This document shows positions 33,907-44,020 of a stretch of DNA of 64,000 bases, in pieces. The stretch is from Pyrococcus kukulkanii. GTDB taxonomy: Archaea > Methanobacteriota_B > Thermococci > Thermococcales > Thermococcaceae. The translations under genes and the position numbers were made by a program. The notes beneath the pieces are model-generated. The model saw nothing but the letters and a program-made list of their open reading frames with translations, was not told the DNA's origin and did no database searches. The stretch covers positions 1,240,001-1,304,000 of the forward strand of contig NZ_CP010835.1 in the NCBI RefSeq assembly GCF_001577775.1, in the 5' to 3' direction. Each line of letters starts with the position of its first letter. Positions within the stretch are counted from its first letter, which is position 1.

Positions 33907-35118
33907 ATGATGAAGGCGTTCATAGCTGAAAACGTTCGAGGCATCTATGCCTTCGACGAAAACGGCAAGCTCATAGCTAAGAGGTACTACACGGATAGGC
34001 CCGAGAGGGTTCTTGACAAGCTCCTTAAGGGAGAGTTCGTTGAGGATCTTGAGGTTTTACTGAAGGAGCTCAAGGAGAAAGGATACAGCGAATTCGTCTT
34101 TGAGCACCCAGAGCTCAGCAGGAAGGCAAAGGAGCTTGGCTACAATGCCACAACCGAGTTTCCCAACCTTGCAGGTGAGAGGCTCAGGAGCAACCCTGAG
34201 GAGTTCCTGGGGGAGAACTGGTTCGAGGACTACTACAAGGTTGGCGTTGACCTTACAAGGCTCAGAATTCAGGAGCAGAGCGGTGCGAGGGACAAGATGG
34301 TTATTCAAGCTATTGAGGCCTTGGACGATATTGACAAGGTGATAAACCTCCTCGTGTCGAGGCTTAGGGAGTGGTACTCGCTTCACTTTCCCGAGCTCGA
34401 TGAGATCCTTCCAAGGCATCCACAGTACGTTGCCTTCGTGAAGACGATAGGCCACAGGGACAACGTCGATGAGGAGAAGCTTAGGGAGCTCGGCCTAAGT
34501 GAGGAAAAGATAAAGAAGATCCTCGAGGCTAAGGAGAAGACGATGGGCGCTTGGATGGATGAGACTGATATAAAGGTCGTTCAGGACTTTGCCGAGGAGA
34601 TAGACAGGCTCTACAAGCTCAGGAGGGAATTAGAGGACTACATCGACAGGGCGATGGATGACGTCGCTCCCAACCTCAAGGCCCTCGTTGGCGCGAAGCT
34701 CGCCGCTCGTCTGATAAGCTTGGCTGGTGGATTGAAAGAGTTGGCAATGATGCCATCCTCAACTATACAGGTCTTGGGTGCTGAGAAAGCTCTGTTCAGG
34801 CACTTAAGGACCGGAGCTAAGCCTCCAAAGCACGGTGTCATCTATCAGTACCCAGCGATAAACCGCTCTCCGTGGTGGCAGAGGGGTAAGATAGCAAGAG
34901 CCTTAGCAGGTAAGCTGGCAATAGCGGCTAGAGTCGACTACTTCTCAGGTGAGTACATAGCTGAGGAACTCAAAAAGGAGCTTGAGGCCAGGATAAGGGA
35001 GATCAAGGAGAAGTATCCGAAGCCGCCAAAGAGGAAGAGGGAGGAAAGGAAGGGCAAGAGGTGGAAGGATAAGAAAAAGAAGAAGAAAAAGAAGAAGGAG
35101 AAGCCAAGGAGGAGGTGA
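33907..35118 (+). CDS. nop5: Nop5/Nop56-like C/D sRNP core protein
   Basis: Scaffold of the archaeal box C/D RNP: binds fibrillarin through its N-terminal domain, dimerises through the coiled coil and binds L7Ae-RNA through the NOP domain. About 403 residues from ATG 33907-33910. NOP domain AMDDVAPNLKALVGAKLAARLISLAGGLKELAMMPSS-like region lies near 255-290, GAEKALFRHLRTGAKPPKHGVI follows, and there is a long Lys/Arg tail. TTTTATACA (33870-33878) is the promoter. Operon with fibrillarin, 5 bases downstream; six C/D guides lie in the window. Confidence 0.97.
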   Translation: MMKAFIAENVRGIYAFDENGKLIAKRYYTDRPERVLDKLLKGEFVEDLEVLLKELKEKGYSEFVFEHPELSRKAKELGYNATTEFPNLAGERLRSNPEEFLGENWFEDYYKVGVDLTRLRIQEQSGARDKMVIQAIEALDDIDKVINLLVSRLREWYSLHFPELDEILPRHPQYVAFVKTIGHRDNVDEEKLRELGLSEEKIKKILEAKEKTMGAWMDETDIKVVQDFAEEIDRLYKLRRELEDYIDRAMDDVAPNLKALVGAKLAARLISLAGGLKELAMMPSSTIQVLGAEKALFRHLRTGAKPPKHGVIYQYPAINRSPWWQRGKIARALAGKLAIAARVDYFSGEYIAEELKKELEARIREIKEKYPKPPKRKREERKGKRWKDKKKKKKKKKEKPRRR

Positions 35119-35123
35119 TTTGA

Positions 35124-35807
35124 ATGGTTGAGGTTAAGAAGCACAAGTTCCCTGGAGTTTACATTGTCATTGACGATGACGGTAGCGAGAAGATAGCGAC
35201 CAAGAACCTAGTCCCAGGACAGAGGGTCTACGGTGAGAGGGTAATCAAGTGGGAGGGGGAAGAGTACAGGATATGGAACCCTCACCGCTCAAAGCTTGGA
35301 GCTGCGATAATGAATGGCCTCAAGAACTTCCCAATAAAGCCCGGGAAGACCGTGCTTTACCTTGGAATAGCGAGCGGAACCACGGCATCTCACGTGAGTG
35401 ATATAATAGGCTGGGAAGGGAAAATCTACGGAATTGAGTTCTCCCCAAGGGTTCTCAGGGAGCTCGTTCCCATAGTTGAGGAGAGGAAAAACATAGTGCC
35501 AATACTGGGGGATGCTACTAAGCCTGAAGAGTACAGGGCCTTGGTTACAAAGGTCGATGTAATATTCGAGGACGTTGCCCAGCCAACGCAGGCCAAGATA
35601 CTAATAGACAACGCCGAGGCCTACCTCAAGAGGGGCGGCTATGGAATGATAGCGGTTAAGAGCAGGAGCATAGACGTTACCAAGGAGCCAGAGCAGGTGT
35701 TCAGGGAAGTTGAGAGGGAATTGGGCGAGTACTTTGAAGTCATTGAGAGGCTGAACCTTGAACCCTACGAGAAGGATCATGCACTTTTCGTGGTTAGGAA
35801 ACCTTAA
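35124..35807 (+). CDS. flpA: fibrillarin, rRNA/tRNA 2'-O-methyltransferase
   Basis: 227 residues. SAM-dependent enzyme of the box [23 protein letters not shown] (SAM-binding motif I), [43 protein letters not shown], and [11 protein letters not shown] (catalytic Lys). It follows nop5 by 5 bases with a GGAGGTGAT ribosome site overlapping the nop5 stop. Guides are provided by sRNAs such as those at 15.6, 20.7, 23.3, 23.4, 24.4 and 30.6 kb. Confidence 0.97.
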   Translation: MVEVKKHKFPGVYIVIDDDGSEKIATKNLVPGQRVYGERVIKWEGEEYRIWNPHRSKLGAAIMNGLKNFPIKPGKTVLYLGIASGTTASHVSDIIGWEGKIYGIEFSPRVLRELVPIVEERKNIVPILGDATKPEEYRALVTKVDVIFEDVAQPTQAKILIDNAEAYLKRGGYGMIAVKSRSIDVTKEPEQVFREVERELGEYFEVIERLNLEPYEKDHALFVVRKP

Positions 35808-35905
35808 CCTTCTCAATTTTTAGTTTAGAAACCTGAAAGCGAGTGTTCCTTAGGAGTTAGAAAGTCTTAAATTTTCTTCCCTTTATTCCTCCTGGGGCTC
35901 TAATA

Positions 35906-36961
35906 ATGAGGGTATCGATAATAGTGCCAACATATAATGAGAGGGAGAACCTTGAGGAGCTGTTCTCTAGAATTGACGATGCTCTCAGGAATTATGATTA
36001 TGAGATAATTATTGTTGATGACGATTCCCCGGATAGAACCTGGGAAAAGGCCCAGGAACTTTCATCTAAATATCCTGTAAAAGTTATTAGGAGGGTAAAC
36101 GAGAGGGGTCTTTCTTCTGCCGTGATAAGGGGATTTAGAGAGGCTAGTGGTGAGATATTTGTTGTGATGGATGCGGATCTTCAGCACCCTCCCGAAGTTC
36201 TCCCCGAGCTCCTGAAGAGGATAGAGGAAGGAGCCGACATAGTCATAGCGAGTAGGTACGTTAAAGGTGGAAAAGTTGAGAACTGGGCTTTCTATCGTAA
36301 GTTAATCTCGAAAGGTGCTATCATGATAGGTAGGGTTGCACTACCAAAGATAAGGGATATAAAGGATCCTGTCAGTGGGTTCTTTGCCCTCAGAAGGGAA
36401 GTTGTTGAGGGGGTGAAGCTGAACCCCGTGGGCTTTAAGATACTCATGGAGATTCTTATCAAGGGAAACTACTCAAAAGTCGTGGAGGTTCCCTTTACCT
36501 TTGGAACTAGGCTAGCGGGAAAGAGCAAACTTAGGGGCAAAACGATGATCAACTATCTAAGGCATCTTTACAGGCTGATGAAGTGGGAGGGTGAAATCGA
36601 CAGATTAGTTAAGTTCTCCGTCGTTGGACTCTCCGGAGTACTAGTGAACGAGTTCTTTTTATGGCTCTTCGTTCACCTTGGCCTGAGTAAGGAGATCGCG
36701 GTTATTCCCTCGACCGAGCTCTCGATTATAAACAACTTTGTATGGAACGACCTCTGGACTTTCAAAGATGTAAGAAGAGGAAAGCTGTGGGAGAGACTTT
36801 TAAAGTTCCACATGGCAGCGCTTACCGGGGCTATAGTTCAGTTCGTCATCTACTGGGTCTTAGTGTTCCTGGGGCTCCATTACCTTCTCGCTAACCTGGT
36901 CGGAATAGGGTTCTCGTTCATAGTGAGGTACATAGTGAATAGGCACGTCACCTGGGGTTGA
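35906..36961 (+). CDS. dolichyl-phosphate mannose synthase with GtrA-type membrane domain
   Basis: 351 residues, like the structurally characterised P. furiosus enzyme. GT2 domain (1-230): IIVPTYNERENLEELF, IIVDDDSPDRTWEKA, the DXD segment VMDADLQHPPE, and the amphipathic acceptor region FGTRLAGKSKLRG. Four membrane helices of GtrA type follow (about 232-350). It moves mannose from GDP-mannose to dolichyl phosphate at the cytoplasmic membrane for N-glycosylation. The 3' end overlaps the M28 peptidase gene by 14 bases. Confidence 0.95.
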   Translation: MRVSIIVPTYNERENLEELFSRIDDALRNYDYEIIIVDDDSPDRTWEKAQELSSKYPVKVIRRVNERGLSSAVIRGFREASGEIFVVMDADLQHPPEVLPELLKRIEEGADIVIASRYVKGGKVENWAFYRKLISKGAIMIGRVALPKIRDIKDPVSGFFALRREVVEGVKLNPVGFKILMEILIKGNYSKVVEVPFTFGTRLAGKSKLRGKTMINYLRHLYRLMKWEGEIDRLVKFSVVGLSGVLVNEFFLWLFVHLGLSKEIAVIPSTELSIINNFVWNDLWTFKDVRRGKLWERLLKFHMAALTGAIVQFVIYWVLVFLGLHYLLANLVGIGFSFIVRYIVNRHVTWG

Positions 36962-38615
36962 CTATCCTGAATTCTCTTAGAATTTCGACGGCTTTCCTAA
37001 TTTTCTCCCCCTTTACCTCTCCGTACTCATCCTTCAGGGCCTTCCAAGCCTTCTCTTCGCTGAGCTTTTCGCTCAGCATCAAGAACTCATACGTGTGGAC
37101 AACTAGCATTCTTTCTTCTTCCATGATTTCCTTGAACTTCCTTCCAAGCTCCTCGTTTACGCTTATTAGCTTCTTGTTGCTTATTATCCCCTTCTCCTTC
37201 CACTCAAGCCATCCCTCTTCCTCTATTTGGTTGCCCATATTAAGCCCTAGGAACTTGGAATCCCTTGCGAGCCCATCCATGACGAGCGATTCCGCAACCT
37301 CAACCTTTCTCTGCATACCGAGCTCTCCAAGGTACTTCATGGTGTAGCCCCTTGCAACTCTCTCTAATTCGGATTTTTCGGCCGTAGCTATGAACACCGC
37401 GGTGGAGAGGACAGCCTTTCCGATTATTAATAGGCTCTCCAAGCTCAGCTTTTCAGGAGTATCAGCTGAGGTGTGGTAGTAGCTGTCAGGCCATGTTATG
37501 GGCATCGTCCCAGGAACGCCGAAGAAGTTGAATATGTCATGATCACTCCCCATTTCATATGGATAGGCCCCCAGCTTCATCTTAGGTAAAATTGATCCGG
37601 AGAAGCTTTTTCCTCCGGAGTTGTACTTCTCAAGATAGAGCTCAAGAATTCCCGGGACTAGTGAAAATCTTGAGAGCGGTGACCTTACCAGCATTATCGT
37701 TGACTTCGCTCTATCTTCGCTCCCACCGACCATATCTAGGTTTATGTTGGCGTAGAAATCCTCCACCTTTACCTTTGGAATGAACGCTTGGGTTCCGTGG
37801 TACTCTGGGATCCACACGAACGCAAAACCCACTCTGCCTTTCACTTTGTTTAAAACCCTTGCAAGTTCTATGAGCATTGCACTTCCACTCGCGTTGTCAT
37901 TTGCTCCCGGCTTTGGATGACATATGTGGGCTGAGAAAACTAGGTACGGGGGATCTCCAACCTTGGCGTACACTATGGGTAGTGTTTCCCTGTTCTTTAT
38001 CTCGGTCTCAACCTTTATTTCTACCTCTACTCCTCCTTTCTTTGCTTTCCCTATTAAATCATTGGCAACTGTTTCCGGAACTGCCACTGCGGGAATTTTG
38101 GCCCACTCAAGATCTTTCTTTGTAAGGAATAGTCCTATATAGGGAAACGCACTACCTGTTCCCTTTCTGTAAGCTATGAATGCCTTCGCTCCGGCTTTGT
38201 TAGCCTTTTCATAAGCGTCCCTCCACTTCTCGCCAACGAGAACTACCTTTCCCTCAGCCTTCTCCCAGTCCTCTTCCCTTAAAATTGGAAGAACTTCACC
38301 CTTTGCTTCTCCTGAGGGAGAGTGTGCCATCACGAGTAGTGGAGAATCTTTCGTTGTTAGCGTTTTATCTTTGAGCTTTAGCTCCCCATAAATGACTTCC
38401 CAAGCTATTGGTGAGGGCAACGTTAGGTGCTCTCTTACGCCATCGTACTCGTCCTTGAGTATCTTTGCTTCTACTCCTTCTTCCTCAAGCCTTCTAAGTA
38501 CGTACTCTGCGGCATTTACAATTTCCTTTGATCCTTGGATTCTGTGGTACTTGGCTATGTTAACAATGTCCCTAAACACGTTTTCAACGCTGAACTCTTG
38601 GGCATGTTTTTCCAT
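36948..38615 (-). CDS. M28-family aminopeptidase-like protein with PA insert
   Basis: 555 residues from ATG 38615 (after a GGTGATATAT leader). Zinc ligands of the M28 type are visible: HICHPKPGANDNASGSAML (His, Asp), IPEYHGTQAF (Glu), INLDMVGG (Asp) and YYHTSADTP (His). A protease-associated (PA) insert occupies roughly 90-210. The C-terminal 130 residues are helical. No signal peptide, so probably cytosolic. Exact specificity unknown. Confidence 0.82.
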   Translation of the reverse strand: MEKHAQEFSVENVFRDIVNIAKYHRIQGSKEIVNAAEYVLRRLEEEGVEAKILKDEYDGVREHLTLPSPIAWEVIYGELKLKDKTLTTKDSPLLVMAHSPSGEAKGEVLPILREEDWEKAEGKVVLVGEKWRDAYEKANKAGAKAFIAYRKGTGSAFPYIGLFLTKKDLEWAKIPAVAVPETVANDLIGKAKKGGVEVEIKVETEIKNRETLPIVYAKVGDPPYLVFSAHICHPKPGANDNASGSAMLIELARVLNKVKGRVGFAFVWIPEYHGTQAFIPKVKVEDFYANINLDMVGGSEDRAKSTIMLVRSPLSRFSLVPGILELYLEKYNSGGKSFSGSILPKMKLGAYPYEMGSDHDIFNFFGVPGTMPITWPDSYYHTSADTPEKLSLESLLIIGKAVLSTAVFIATAEKSELERVARGYTMKYLGELGMQRKVEVAESLVMDGLARDSKFLGLNMGNQIEEEGWLEWKEKGIISNKKLISVNEELGRKFKEIMEEERMLVVHTYEFLMLSEKLSEEKAWKALKDEYGEVKGEKIRKAVEILREFRIVNPR

Positions 38616-38710
38616 ATATATCACCATGTTAAGATTCTCGTCAAATTAATAGAAAAGAATTGCGAAGCATTTAAATACATCCATCCGAAGGCATGCATCG
38701 GTGATGAATG

Positions 38711-39076
38711 ATGTACATTGGACATGTTAAGGACACCCCGGAAAAGGATACTGGATTTGAGGGAGTTACGATAAGGTGGCTTATAAGCCCCAAAGTCGGG
38801 GCCAAGAACTTCGCAATGAGGTACTTTGTCATGAAGAAAGGTAGCGAGATACCAATTCACCAGCACGATTGGGAGCATGAGATCTTTGTTGTTAAGGGAG
38901 AGGGTTACCTAACTAAGGATGGAAAGAACTGGTTTAAGGTCGTTCCCGGGAGCTACATCTACATTCCTCCAAATGAGCCTCATGGCTACAAGAACGAGGA
39001 TTCTGAGACTTTTGAATTTGTCTGTCTAATTCCAGCGAAGAAAGAAGCTATTCCCGAGGACGAGTGGGCCAAGTGA
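38711..39076 (+). CDS. cupin-domain protein
   Basis: 121 residues from the second of two adjacent ATGs (38708, 38711). Single beta-barrel cupin with PIHQHDWEHEIFVVKGEGYL (metal-binding His-X-His...Glu) and YIYIPPNEPHGYKN (second motif with His). ATTTAAATAC at 38668-38677 is the probable TATA box. It could be an isomerase, a small-molecule dioxygenase or a sensor; no specific reaction can be assigned. Confidence 0.85.
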   Translation: MYIGHVKDTPEKDTGFEGVTIRWLISPKVGAKNFAMRYFVMKKGSEIPIHQHDWEHEIFVVKGEGYLTKDGKNWFKVVPGSYIYIPPNEPHGYKNEDSETFEFVCLIPAKKEAIPEDEWAK

Positions 39077-39143
39077 CCTTAACCTTTATTAATTCTTTAC
39101 ACGTATTTGGGTATGTAGGTTAAGTTTCGTAGGTGAGAAACTA

Positions 39144-39473
39144 ATGGATTCAAGGGATGCAATAGAGAAACTTGAGTCCCTATTGAGGGTTATAGGACTA
39201 AAAAAGAATGAAATAAGGATATATAAACTTCTGGTCGAAAAGAAAAAAGGAATGAGGATTAGAGAGATTCAAAAGGAGCTCGGCATTAGTGAGAGGAGTG
39301 TTAGAGCTCATGTTCTTAGTCTTTACCGAAAAGGGCTTTTGAAGAGGGAGCTAATTCAAAAGGGGTGGCTAGGATACATTTATACCCCAGTTCCTCCTGC
39401 TGAAATACTAAAAAAGATAAAGCTGAGCATAATTCAGAAAATAGAGGAGCTTGAAAAAGAATTTAGGGAGTAG
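39144..39473 (+). CDS. winged-helix transcriptional regulator
   Basis: 109 residues: an N-terminal helix, the HTH IRIYKLLVEKKKGMRIREIQKELGISERSVRAHVLSLYRKGLLKRE, a wing ending YIYTPV, and a C-terminal helix that looks like a dimerising coiled coil (LKKIKLSIIQKIEELEKEF). The form recalls TrmB/BlaI-like archaeal regulators without a ligand domain. Upstream of an Lrp-type gene, 37 bases apart. Confidence 0.8.
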   Translation: MDSRDAIEKLESLLRVIGLKKNEIRIYKLLVEKKKGMRIREIQKELGISERSVRAHVLSLYRKGLLKRELIQKGWLGYIYTPVPPAEILKKIKLSIIQKIEELEKEFRE

Positions 39474-39510
39474 AGTAACTTTTTAAAGTCACTATCAGTG
39501 GGTTTTAGCC

Positions 39511-39978
39511 ATGCCTGGTGTTGATGAAATAGATGAAATAATAGCAAGGGAACTCAGAAAGAACGGTAGGGTGACTTTAACTGAGCTAGGGAAGAAAGTT
39601 GGCCTAACGCCTTCTGCCATAAAAAACAGAATAGAAAAACTGGAAAAGCTTGGCGTGATAAAGGGATACTCTGCTATAATTGACCCATCTTTCTTTGGTG
39701 AGTTCATAACTGCCGTGATTGAAGTAGAGCTTGTGGAACCGGATTCTCATGAATTAGAGGTATTGTTAAGGCCAATACTTAAGATGAGAAATGTAATCGA
39801 TGTATACAAAAAGACTGGCGAATTCCAGCTCGTAATTAGGGGGACATTTAGGGATGTGGAAGCTTTAAATAGTTTTCTCCGGGACATAAGAAGGGTCTAT
39901 CTTAAGAACTTTGCGAGGAGAACTAGGGTTTCGATAGTCCTAGAGAACTTTAAAGAGAGTGGGGTTATTTTGAAGTAG
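39511..39978 (+). CDS. Lrp/AsnC-family transcriptional regulator
   Basis: 155 residues. HTH DEIDEIIARELRKNGRVTLTELGKKVGLTPSAIKNRIEKLEKLGVIKGY (about 4-53), then a RAM-type domain (FITAVIEVELVEPDSHELEVLL; VYKKTGEFQLVIRGTFRDVEALN). Promoter-like TTTTTAAAG at about 39480-39488. It precedes the Ski2-like helicase by 8 bases and may be co-transcribed with it. Target genes unknown. Confidence 0.9.
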   Translation: MPGVDEIDEIIARELRKNGRVTLTELGKKVGLTPSAIKNRIEKLEKLGVIKGYSAIIDPSFFGEFITAVIEVELVEPDSHELEVLLRPILKMRNVIDVYKKTGEFQLVIRGTFRDVEALNSFLRDIRRVYLKNFARRTRVSIVLENFKESGVILK

Positions 39979-39986
39979 GTGGTGGG

Positions 39987-42551
39987 ATGCTCTTTGTAAT
40001 TAAGAGGGGAAGGAAAAGAAGTGAACTTGAGGCTTTCGTTATTGAAAATCCCCCGGAGAAGATATCTCGAATAAGGAACGTTAAAGCTGATCGTGTTTTA
40101 AGGCTAATAATGCGTGACAATAGGTTATTTAAAGTTCTCGAGGGTAGCCAGTACAGGAATCCCAAAGAGATAGAGAAGATGTTGAGAAACTCTAGGATAA
40201 TTCTAGCAGATGCCCAGGAATGGGAGGAGTACTTCAAGAGGAAGCTCATGAACAAGAACGTTGAGAAGGCAAGTCTATGCAGGCTGTGCTTAATAAGGGG
40301 GGAGATAACAGTCCTCACAGAGGGCAACAGGATAAAGTATAGGGATGAATACATCTGTGAGCGTTGCGCTGAGGAAGAGCTTAAGGCAGAGCTTAGAATG
40401 AGGTTCAACTCAATTGGAATGTTTGAACAGGCAAAAAAGTTACTTGAAAAGTTCAGGGATCTAGATAAGGTCCTCTATGCTTTTGATCCTCGGTTTGATC
40501 CAACGGATCATCCGGAAGTTACCAAGTGGGACGAGCTTAAGGCCAAGCATATTAAGGTTGAGAGGATGAGCATTGACGACTTGAACATTCCTGAGAGGTT
40601 AAAGGATGTCCTTAAACTTGAGGGCATAAGGGAGCTCTTGCCTGTTCAGGTTCTCGCAGTAAAGAGGGGCCTCCTTGAGGGGGAAAACCTCCTTGTGGTT
40701 TCAGCCACGGCGAGCGGCAAAACGCTTATAGGTGAGCTGGCTGGAATTCCTAAGGCTCTTGAAGGCAAGAAGATGCTGTTCTTGGTTCCTTTGGTTGCTC
40801 TGGCCAACCAGAAGTACGAGGACTTTAAGAGGAGGTACTCTAAGCTTGGTCTTAAAGTGGCGATAAGGGTTGGAATGAGCAGGATCAAAACAAAGGAAGA
40901 GCCAATAGTAGTTGACACTGGAATAGATGCGGACATAATAGTGGGAACTTATGAGGGAATTGACTACCTTCTAAGGGCTGGAAAAAGGATAGGCAATGTT
41001 GGAACGGTGGTTATAGATGAGATCCATATGATAGATGATGAGGAGAGAGGGCCCCGTTTGGATGGTCTCATCGCGAGGCTCAGGAGGCTCTATCCAAAGG
41101 CCCAGTTCATAGGGCTCTCCGCTACAATAGGAAACCCCGAGGAGCTTGCAAAGTCCCTGGGGATGAAGCTCGTCCTTTATGATGAGAGGCCCGTCGACCT
41201 GGAGAGGCACATAATAATAGCTAGGAACGAGAGCGAGAAGTGGAGGTATATAGCAAAGCTATGTAAGGCTGAAGCGATGAGAAAGAGCGAGAAAGGCTTC
41301 AAAGGGCAGACGATAGTTTTTACGTTCTCAAGGAAGAGGTGCCACGAACTGGCCTCTTTCCTAACCGGTAAAGGCCTAAAAGCTAGGCCCTACCACTCAG
41401 GATTGCCATACAAGCAGAGGAAGATAACGGAGATGGAGTTTCAGGCTCAGATGATAGATGTCGTCGTTACAACCGCAGCCCTGGGAGCCGGGGTTGACTT
41501 CCCCGCGAGCCAAGTGGTATTTGAAAGCCTTGCGATGGGCAACAAGTGGTTAACCGTTAGGGAGTTCCACCAGATGCTTGGGCGAGCGGGAAGGCCTATG
41601 TACCACGAGAAGGGTAAGGTCTACTTAATAGTCGAGCCCGGGAGAAAGTATTCGGCCCAGATGGAAGGTACTGAAGATGAGGTGGCATTAAAGTTGCTCA
41701 CCTCCCCTATAGAGCCCGTGGTCGTTGAGTGGGGAGAGGAACTTGAGGAAGACAACGTTCTAGCCCACGCCTGCGTTTTCAACAACCTTAGGGTCATAGA
41801 GGAAGTCCACTCACTAACGTTAGGGGCCAGTCAGAGTGCCTCTGAGGTGCTTAAGAGGCTCGAGGAAAAGGATATGGTTCGGGTTAGAGGTTCAAAAGTT
41901 GAAGTTACGCCCTATGGAAGAGCCGTGAGCATGAGCTTCCTTCTTCCAAGTGAAGCGGAATTCATAAGGGAAAACCTTGGAAAGAGTGATCCTTTAGGCA
42001 TCGCGATAAAGCTCTTCCCCTTCGAGAACGTCTACCTTCCTGGCTTCCTTCAGAGGGAGATAGAATCCGCAGTAAGGGGCAGGATAAGCTCTAACCTGTT
42101 CTCCAGTTCATTCGCAGCTGTCCTTGAGGAGCTCGACAAGATAATCCCGGAGATCAGTCCAAACGCGGCGGATAGACTGTTCTTGATATATCAAGACTTT
42201 TTCAACTGCCCCGAGCAGGACTGCACGGAGTTTGCAATGGAGAGGATAGCGAGAAAAATCGTGGATCTAAGGATTGAGGGAAGGGAGCCGTCAAAGATAT
42301 CAGAGTACTTCAGGAAGATCTACGGTTTAATAGTCTACCCAGGGGATGTTTTCACGTGGCTGGACGGAATAATTAGAAAACTCGAAGCAATCGAAAGGAT
42401 TGCGAAAGTTTTCAATGCGAGAGATGTCCTCAACGAGGCCTCGCTGATTAAGAGGGAAATTGAGGAGGGAAGAAGGTTTAAAGTTAGTGGTAGAGATAAA
42501 ATGGTGGGAGGGAGAGGAAGTTGGATGAGGAGCAAAAGAGGAGGACAGTGA
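39987..42551 (+). CDS. Ski2-like RNA helicase (ASH-Ski2 type)
   Basis: 854 residues. N-terminal extension with a zinc finger (CRLCLIRGE...YICERCAEEEL, about 93-130) typical of the euryarchaeal ASH-Ski2 helicase, which has been found with ribosomes and the exonuclease aRNase J. SF2 core: ATASGKT (Walker A, about 240), DEIHMIDDEERGPRLDG, GLSATIGNPEE, TIVFTFSRKRCHELA, and QMLGRAGRP. The C-terminal part is winged-helix and helical. Position before the exosome subunit Csl4 (31-base overlap) fits a role in RNA decay. Confidence 0.88.
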   Translation: MLFVIKRGRKRSELEAFVIENPPEKISRIRNVKADRVLRLIMRDNRLFKVLEGSQYRNPKEIEKMLRNSRIILADAQEWEEYFKRKLMNKNVEKASLCRLCLIRGEITVLTEGNRIKYRDEYICERCAEEELKAELRMRFNSIGMFEQAKKLLEKFRDLDKVLYAFDPRFDPTDHPEVTKWDELKAKHIKVERMSIDDLNIPERLKDVLKLEGIRELLPVQVLAVKRGLLEGENLLVVSATASGKTLIGELAGIPKALEGKKMLFLVPLVALANQKYEDFKRRYSKLGLKVAIRVGMSRIKTKEEPIVVDTGIDADIIVGTYEGIDYLLRAGKRIGNVGTVVIDEIHMIDDEERGPRLDGLIARLRRLYPKAQFIGLSATIGNPEELAKSLGMKLVLYDERPVDLERHIIIARNESEKWRYIAKLCKAEAMRKSEKGFKGQTIVFTFSRKRCHELASFLTGKGLKARPYHSGLPYKQRKITEMEFQAQMIDVVVTTAALGAGVDFPASQVVFESLAMGNKWLTVREFHQMLGRAGRPMYHEKGKVYLIVEPGRKYSAQMEGTEDEVALKLLTSPIEPVVVEWGEELEEDNVLAHACVFNNLRVIEEVHSLTLGASQSASEVLKRLEEKDMVRVRGSKVEVTPYGRAVSMSFLLPSEAEFIRENLGKSDPLGIAIKLFPFENVYLPGFLQREIESAVRGRISSNLFSSSFAAVLEELDKIIPEISPNAADRLFLIYQDFFNCPEQDCTEFAMERIARKIVDLRIEGREPSKISEYFRKIYGLIVYPGDVFTWLDGIIRKLEAIERIAKVFNARDVLNEASLIKREIEEGRRFKVSGRDKMVGGRGSWMRSKRGGQ

Positions 42552-43117
42552 AGGAGGGAGATTTCGTTCTTCCTGGGGACTACCTGGGTGTAATAGAGGA
42601 GTACCTTCCTGGAGATGGCGTCATAGTCGAGGACGGCAACCTCTATTCGGCAAGGGCCGGCTGGGTTAAGATAGACAAGGACAAGATAGAGATAAGCCTC
42701 AAGCCAGCCTCCTCAACACCGCCAATTCCAAAAGTGGGGGACATAGTGTACGCGAGGGTTATAGACGTTAAGCAACAGGCTGTCCTTCTGAGGATGATAA
42801 AGATTGAGGGCAGGGACAACAGGGAGATAGCGACATCAAAGCTCGCTGGAATACACATCTCTCAGGTCAAGGATGGCTTCGTTGAGGATTTGAGGAACGA
42901 GTTCAAGATAGGGGACATAGTAAGGGCGAGAGTTATAACCGATGAAAAAAGCCCGATCCAACTTACGACAAAGGATCCCGACCTTGGCGTTGTCTATGCC
43001 CTCTGCTCGAAGTGTAGGACTCCGCTGGTTAGAAAGGGCAACCAGCTCGTCTGCCCGAAGTGCGGGAACGTTGAGACGAGAAAGCTTTCCACACTCTACA
43101 GGAAGGTGAAACTATGA
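42521..43117 (+). CDS. csl4: exosome RNA-binding subunit Csl4
   Basis: 198 residues from a TTG start with GGGAGGGAGAGGAAG upstream, inside the helicase gene. Three parts: N-terminal beta domain (GDFVLPGDYLGVIEEYLPGDG), S1 RNA-binding domain (GDIVYARVIDVKQQAVLLRM...GIHISQVKDGFVEDLRNEFKIGD) and C-terminal zinc ribbon (CSKCRTPL...CPKCGNVETR). It caps the RNA-degrading Rrp41/42 ring and recruits substrates. Confidence 0.95.
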   Translation: MDEEQKRRTVKEGDFVLPGDYLGVIEEYLPGDGVIVEDGNLYSARAGWVKIDKDKIEISLKPASSTPPIPKVGDIVYARVIDVKQQAVLLRMIKIEGRDNREIATSKLAGIHISQVKDGFVEDLRNEFKIGDIVRARVITDEKSPIQLTTKDPDLGVVYALCSKCRTPLVRKGNQLVCPKCGNVETRKLSTLYRKVKL

Positions 43118-43773
43118 GGGCCAAGAAGGTCATAGTCATTCATGTAAGGGATGACGTCGAGAAGGAGGAGTTCATGAAGGAGGTTCAAAGATTAAATCTC
43201 CCTGCATTCGTCTACATCCACGGCAAGCTAAACTCCCTTAAGGTCAACGTTCAGGGAACCAAGGATGAGATAAGAGAAGCTTTAAGGGCCATTAGGGAGG
43301 CCCACAAGAGAGTCAGGGGGAGGCTCTACCCTGACAGACAGGGGCTCTTCACGTACTCTCCTGACGATATATTCAGGGAGGCTAGTGCCAACGTTTCCCT
43401 TCCTATTCTGATAAGGGCCCTGGAGCTGATGGGGGAGAGGGTCGAAGTAAAGGATGAGTACATAAAGACTTCAATGCCTTGGAGGGAGATCGTCGAGCTC
43501 GTGAAGAAGCTCAGCGAGGTTGTGAATCAGATAGCCCTACAGACTACAAGGCAGATCAGGGAGGTAGTTGCTCCGGTCTCTGTGGTTTACGACATCGACC
43601 CCGAAGAGCTCCTCGACCTTCTCGTCGATTTGGGGTTGGCAGAGTACAAGGAGGATAAGTTTAAATACGAACTAATAAAGAACAAGGAGCAGGCCTTAGA
43701 GGAACTCTTAAGGCACCTTGAGGGTGAGGAGGATGAAGATAGAGGTCATAAAGAAAGAGGAGAACTTGCTTGA
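43114..43773 (+). CDS. DUF2067-like conserved archaeal protein
   Basis: 219 residues, overlapping csl4 by 4 bases (ATGA) and rpoL by 41. Opens [25 protein letters not shown] with a KH-like alpha/beta look ([29 protein letters not shown]), then helical. The genes csl4 - this gene - rpoL are a fixed archaeal neighbourhood. An RNA-binding role is likely from neighbours and the fold impression but not demonstrated. The acidic C-terminal residues read through the rpoL start. Confidence 0.75.
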   Translation: MRAKKVIVIHVRDDVEKEEFMKEVQRLNLPAFVYIHGKLNSLKVNVQGTKDEIREALRAIREAHKRVRGRLYPDRQGLFTYSPDDIFREASANVSLPILIRALELMGERVEVKDEYIKTSMPWREIVELVKKLSEVVNQIALQTTRQIREVVAPVSVVYDIDPEELLDLLVDLGLAEYKEDKFKYELIKNKEQALEELLRHLEGEEDEDRGHKERGELA

Positions 43774-44020
43774 ATTTTACTTGGAGGGTGAGGATCACAC
43801 GTTCGCCAACTTGCTAGTGGAGACCCTTAGAGAGAACCCTCACGTCAAGTTCACGGCTTACACGATAGAGCACCCGATAACAATGGCAAGGAAGCCGAGA
43901 TTCAGGGTGGTCACGGACGGGAAGGTTACCCCTGAGCAGGCCCTAGAGGAGGCGGCAAAGAAGATATTCGAGAGGGCCAAGGAAGTCCTTGATGCCTGGG
44001 AAAAGGCGATAAAGAAATGA
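43733..44020 (+). CDS. rpoL: DNA-directed RNA polymerase subunit L
   Basis: 95 residues from ATG 43733 behind GAGGGTGAGGAGG. Homologue of eukaryotic Rpb11/AC19: [39 protein letters not shown] is the alpha-like dimerisation core, binding RpoD. C-terminal helix with Glu/Lys. It overlaps the DUF2067-like gene by 41 bases and the methyltransferase by 4. Confidence 0.96.
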   Translation: MKIEVIKKEENLLEFYLEGEDHTFANLLVETLRENPHVKFTAYTIEHPITMARKPRFRVVTDGKVTPEQALEEAAKKIFERAKEVLDAWEKAIKK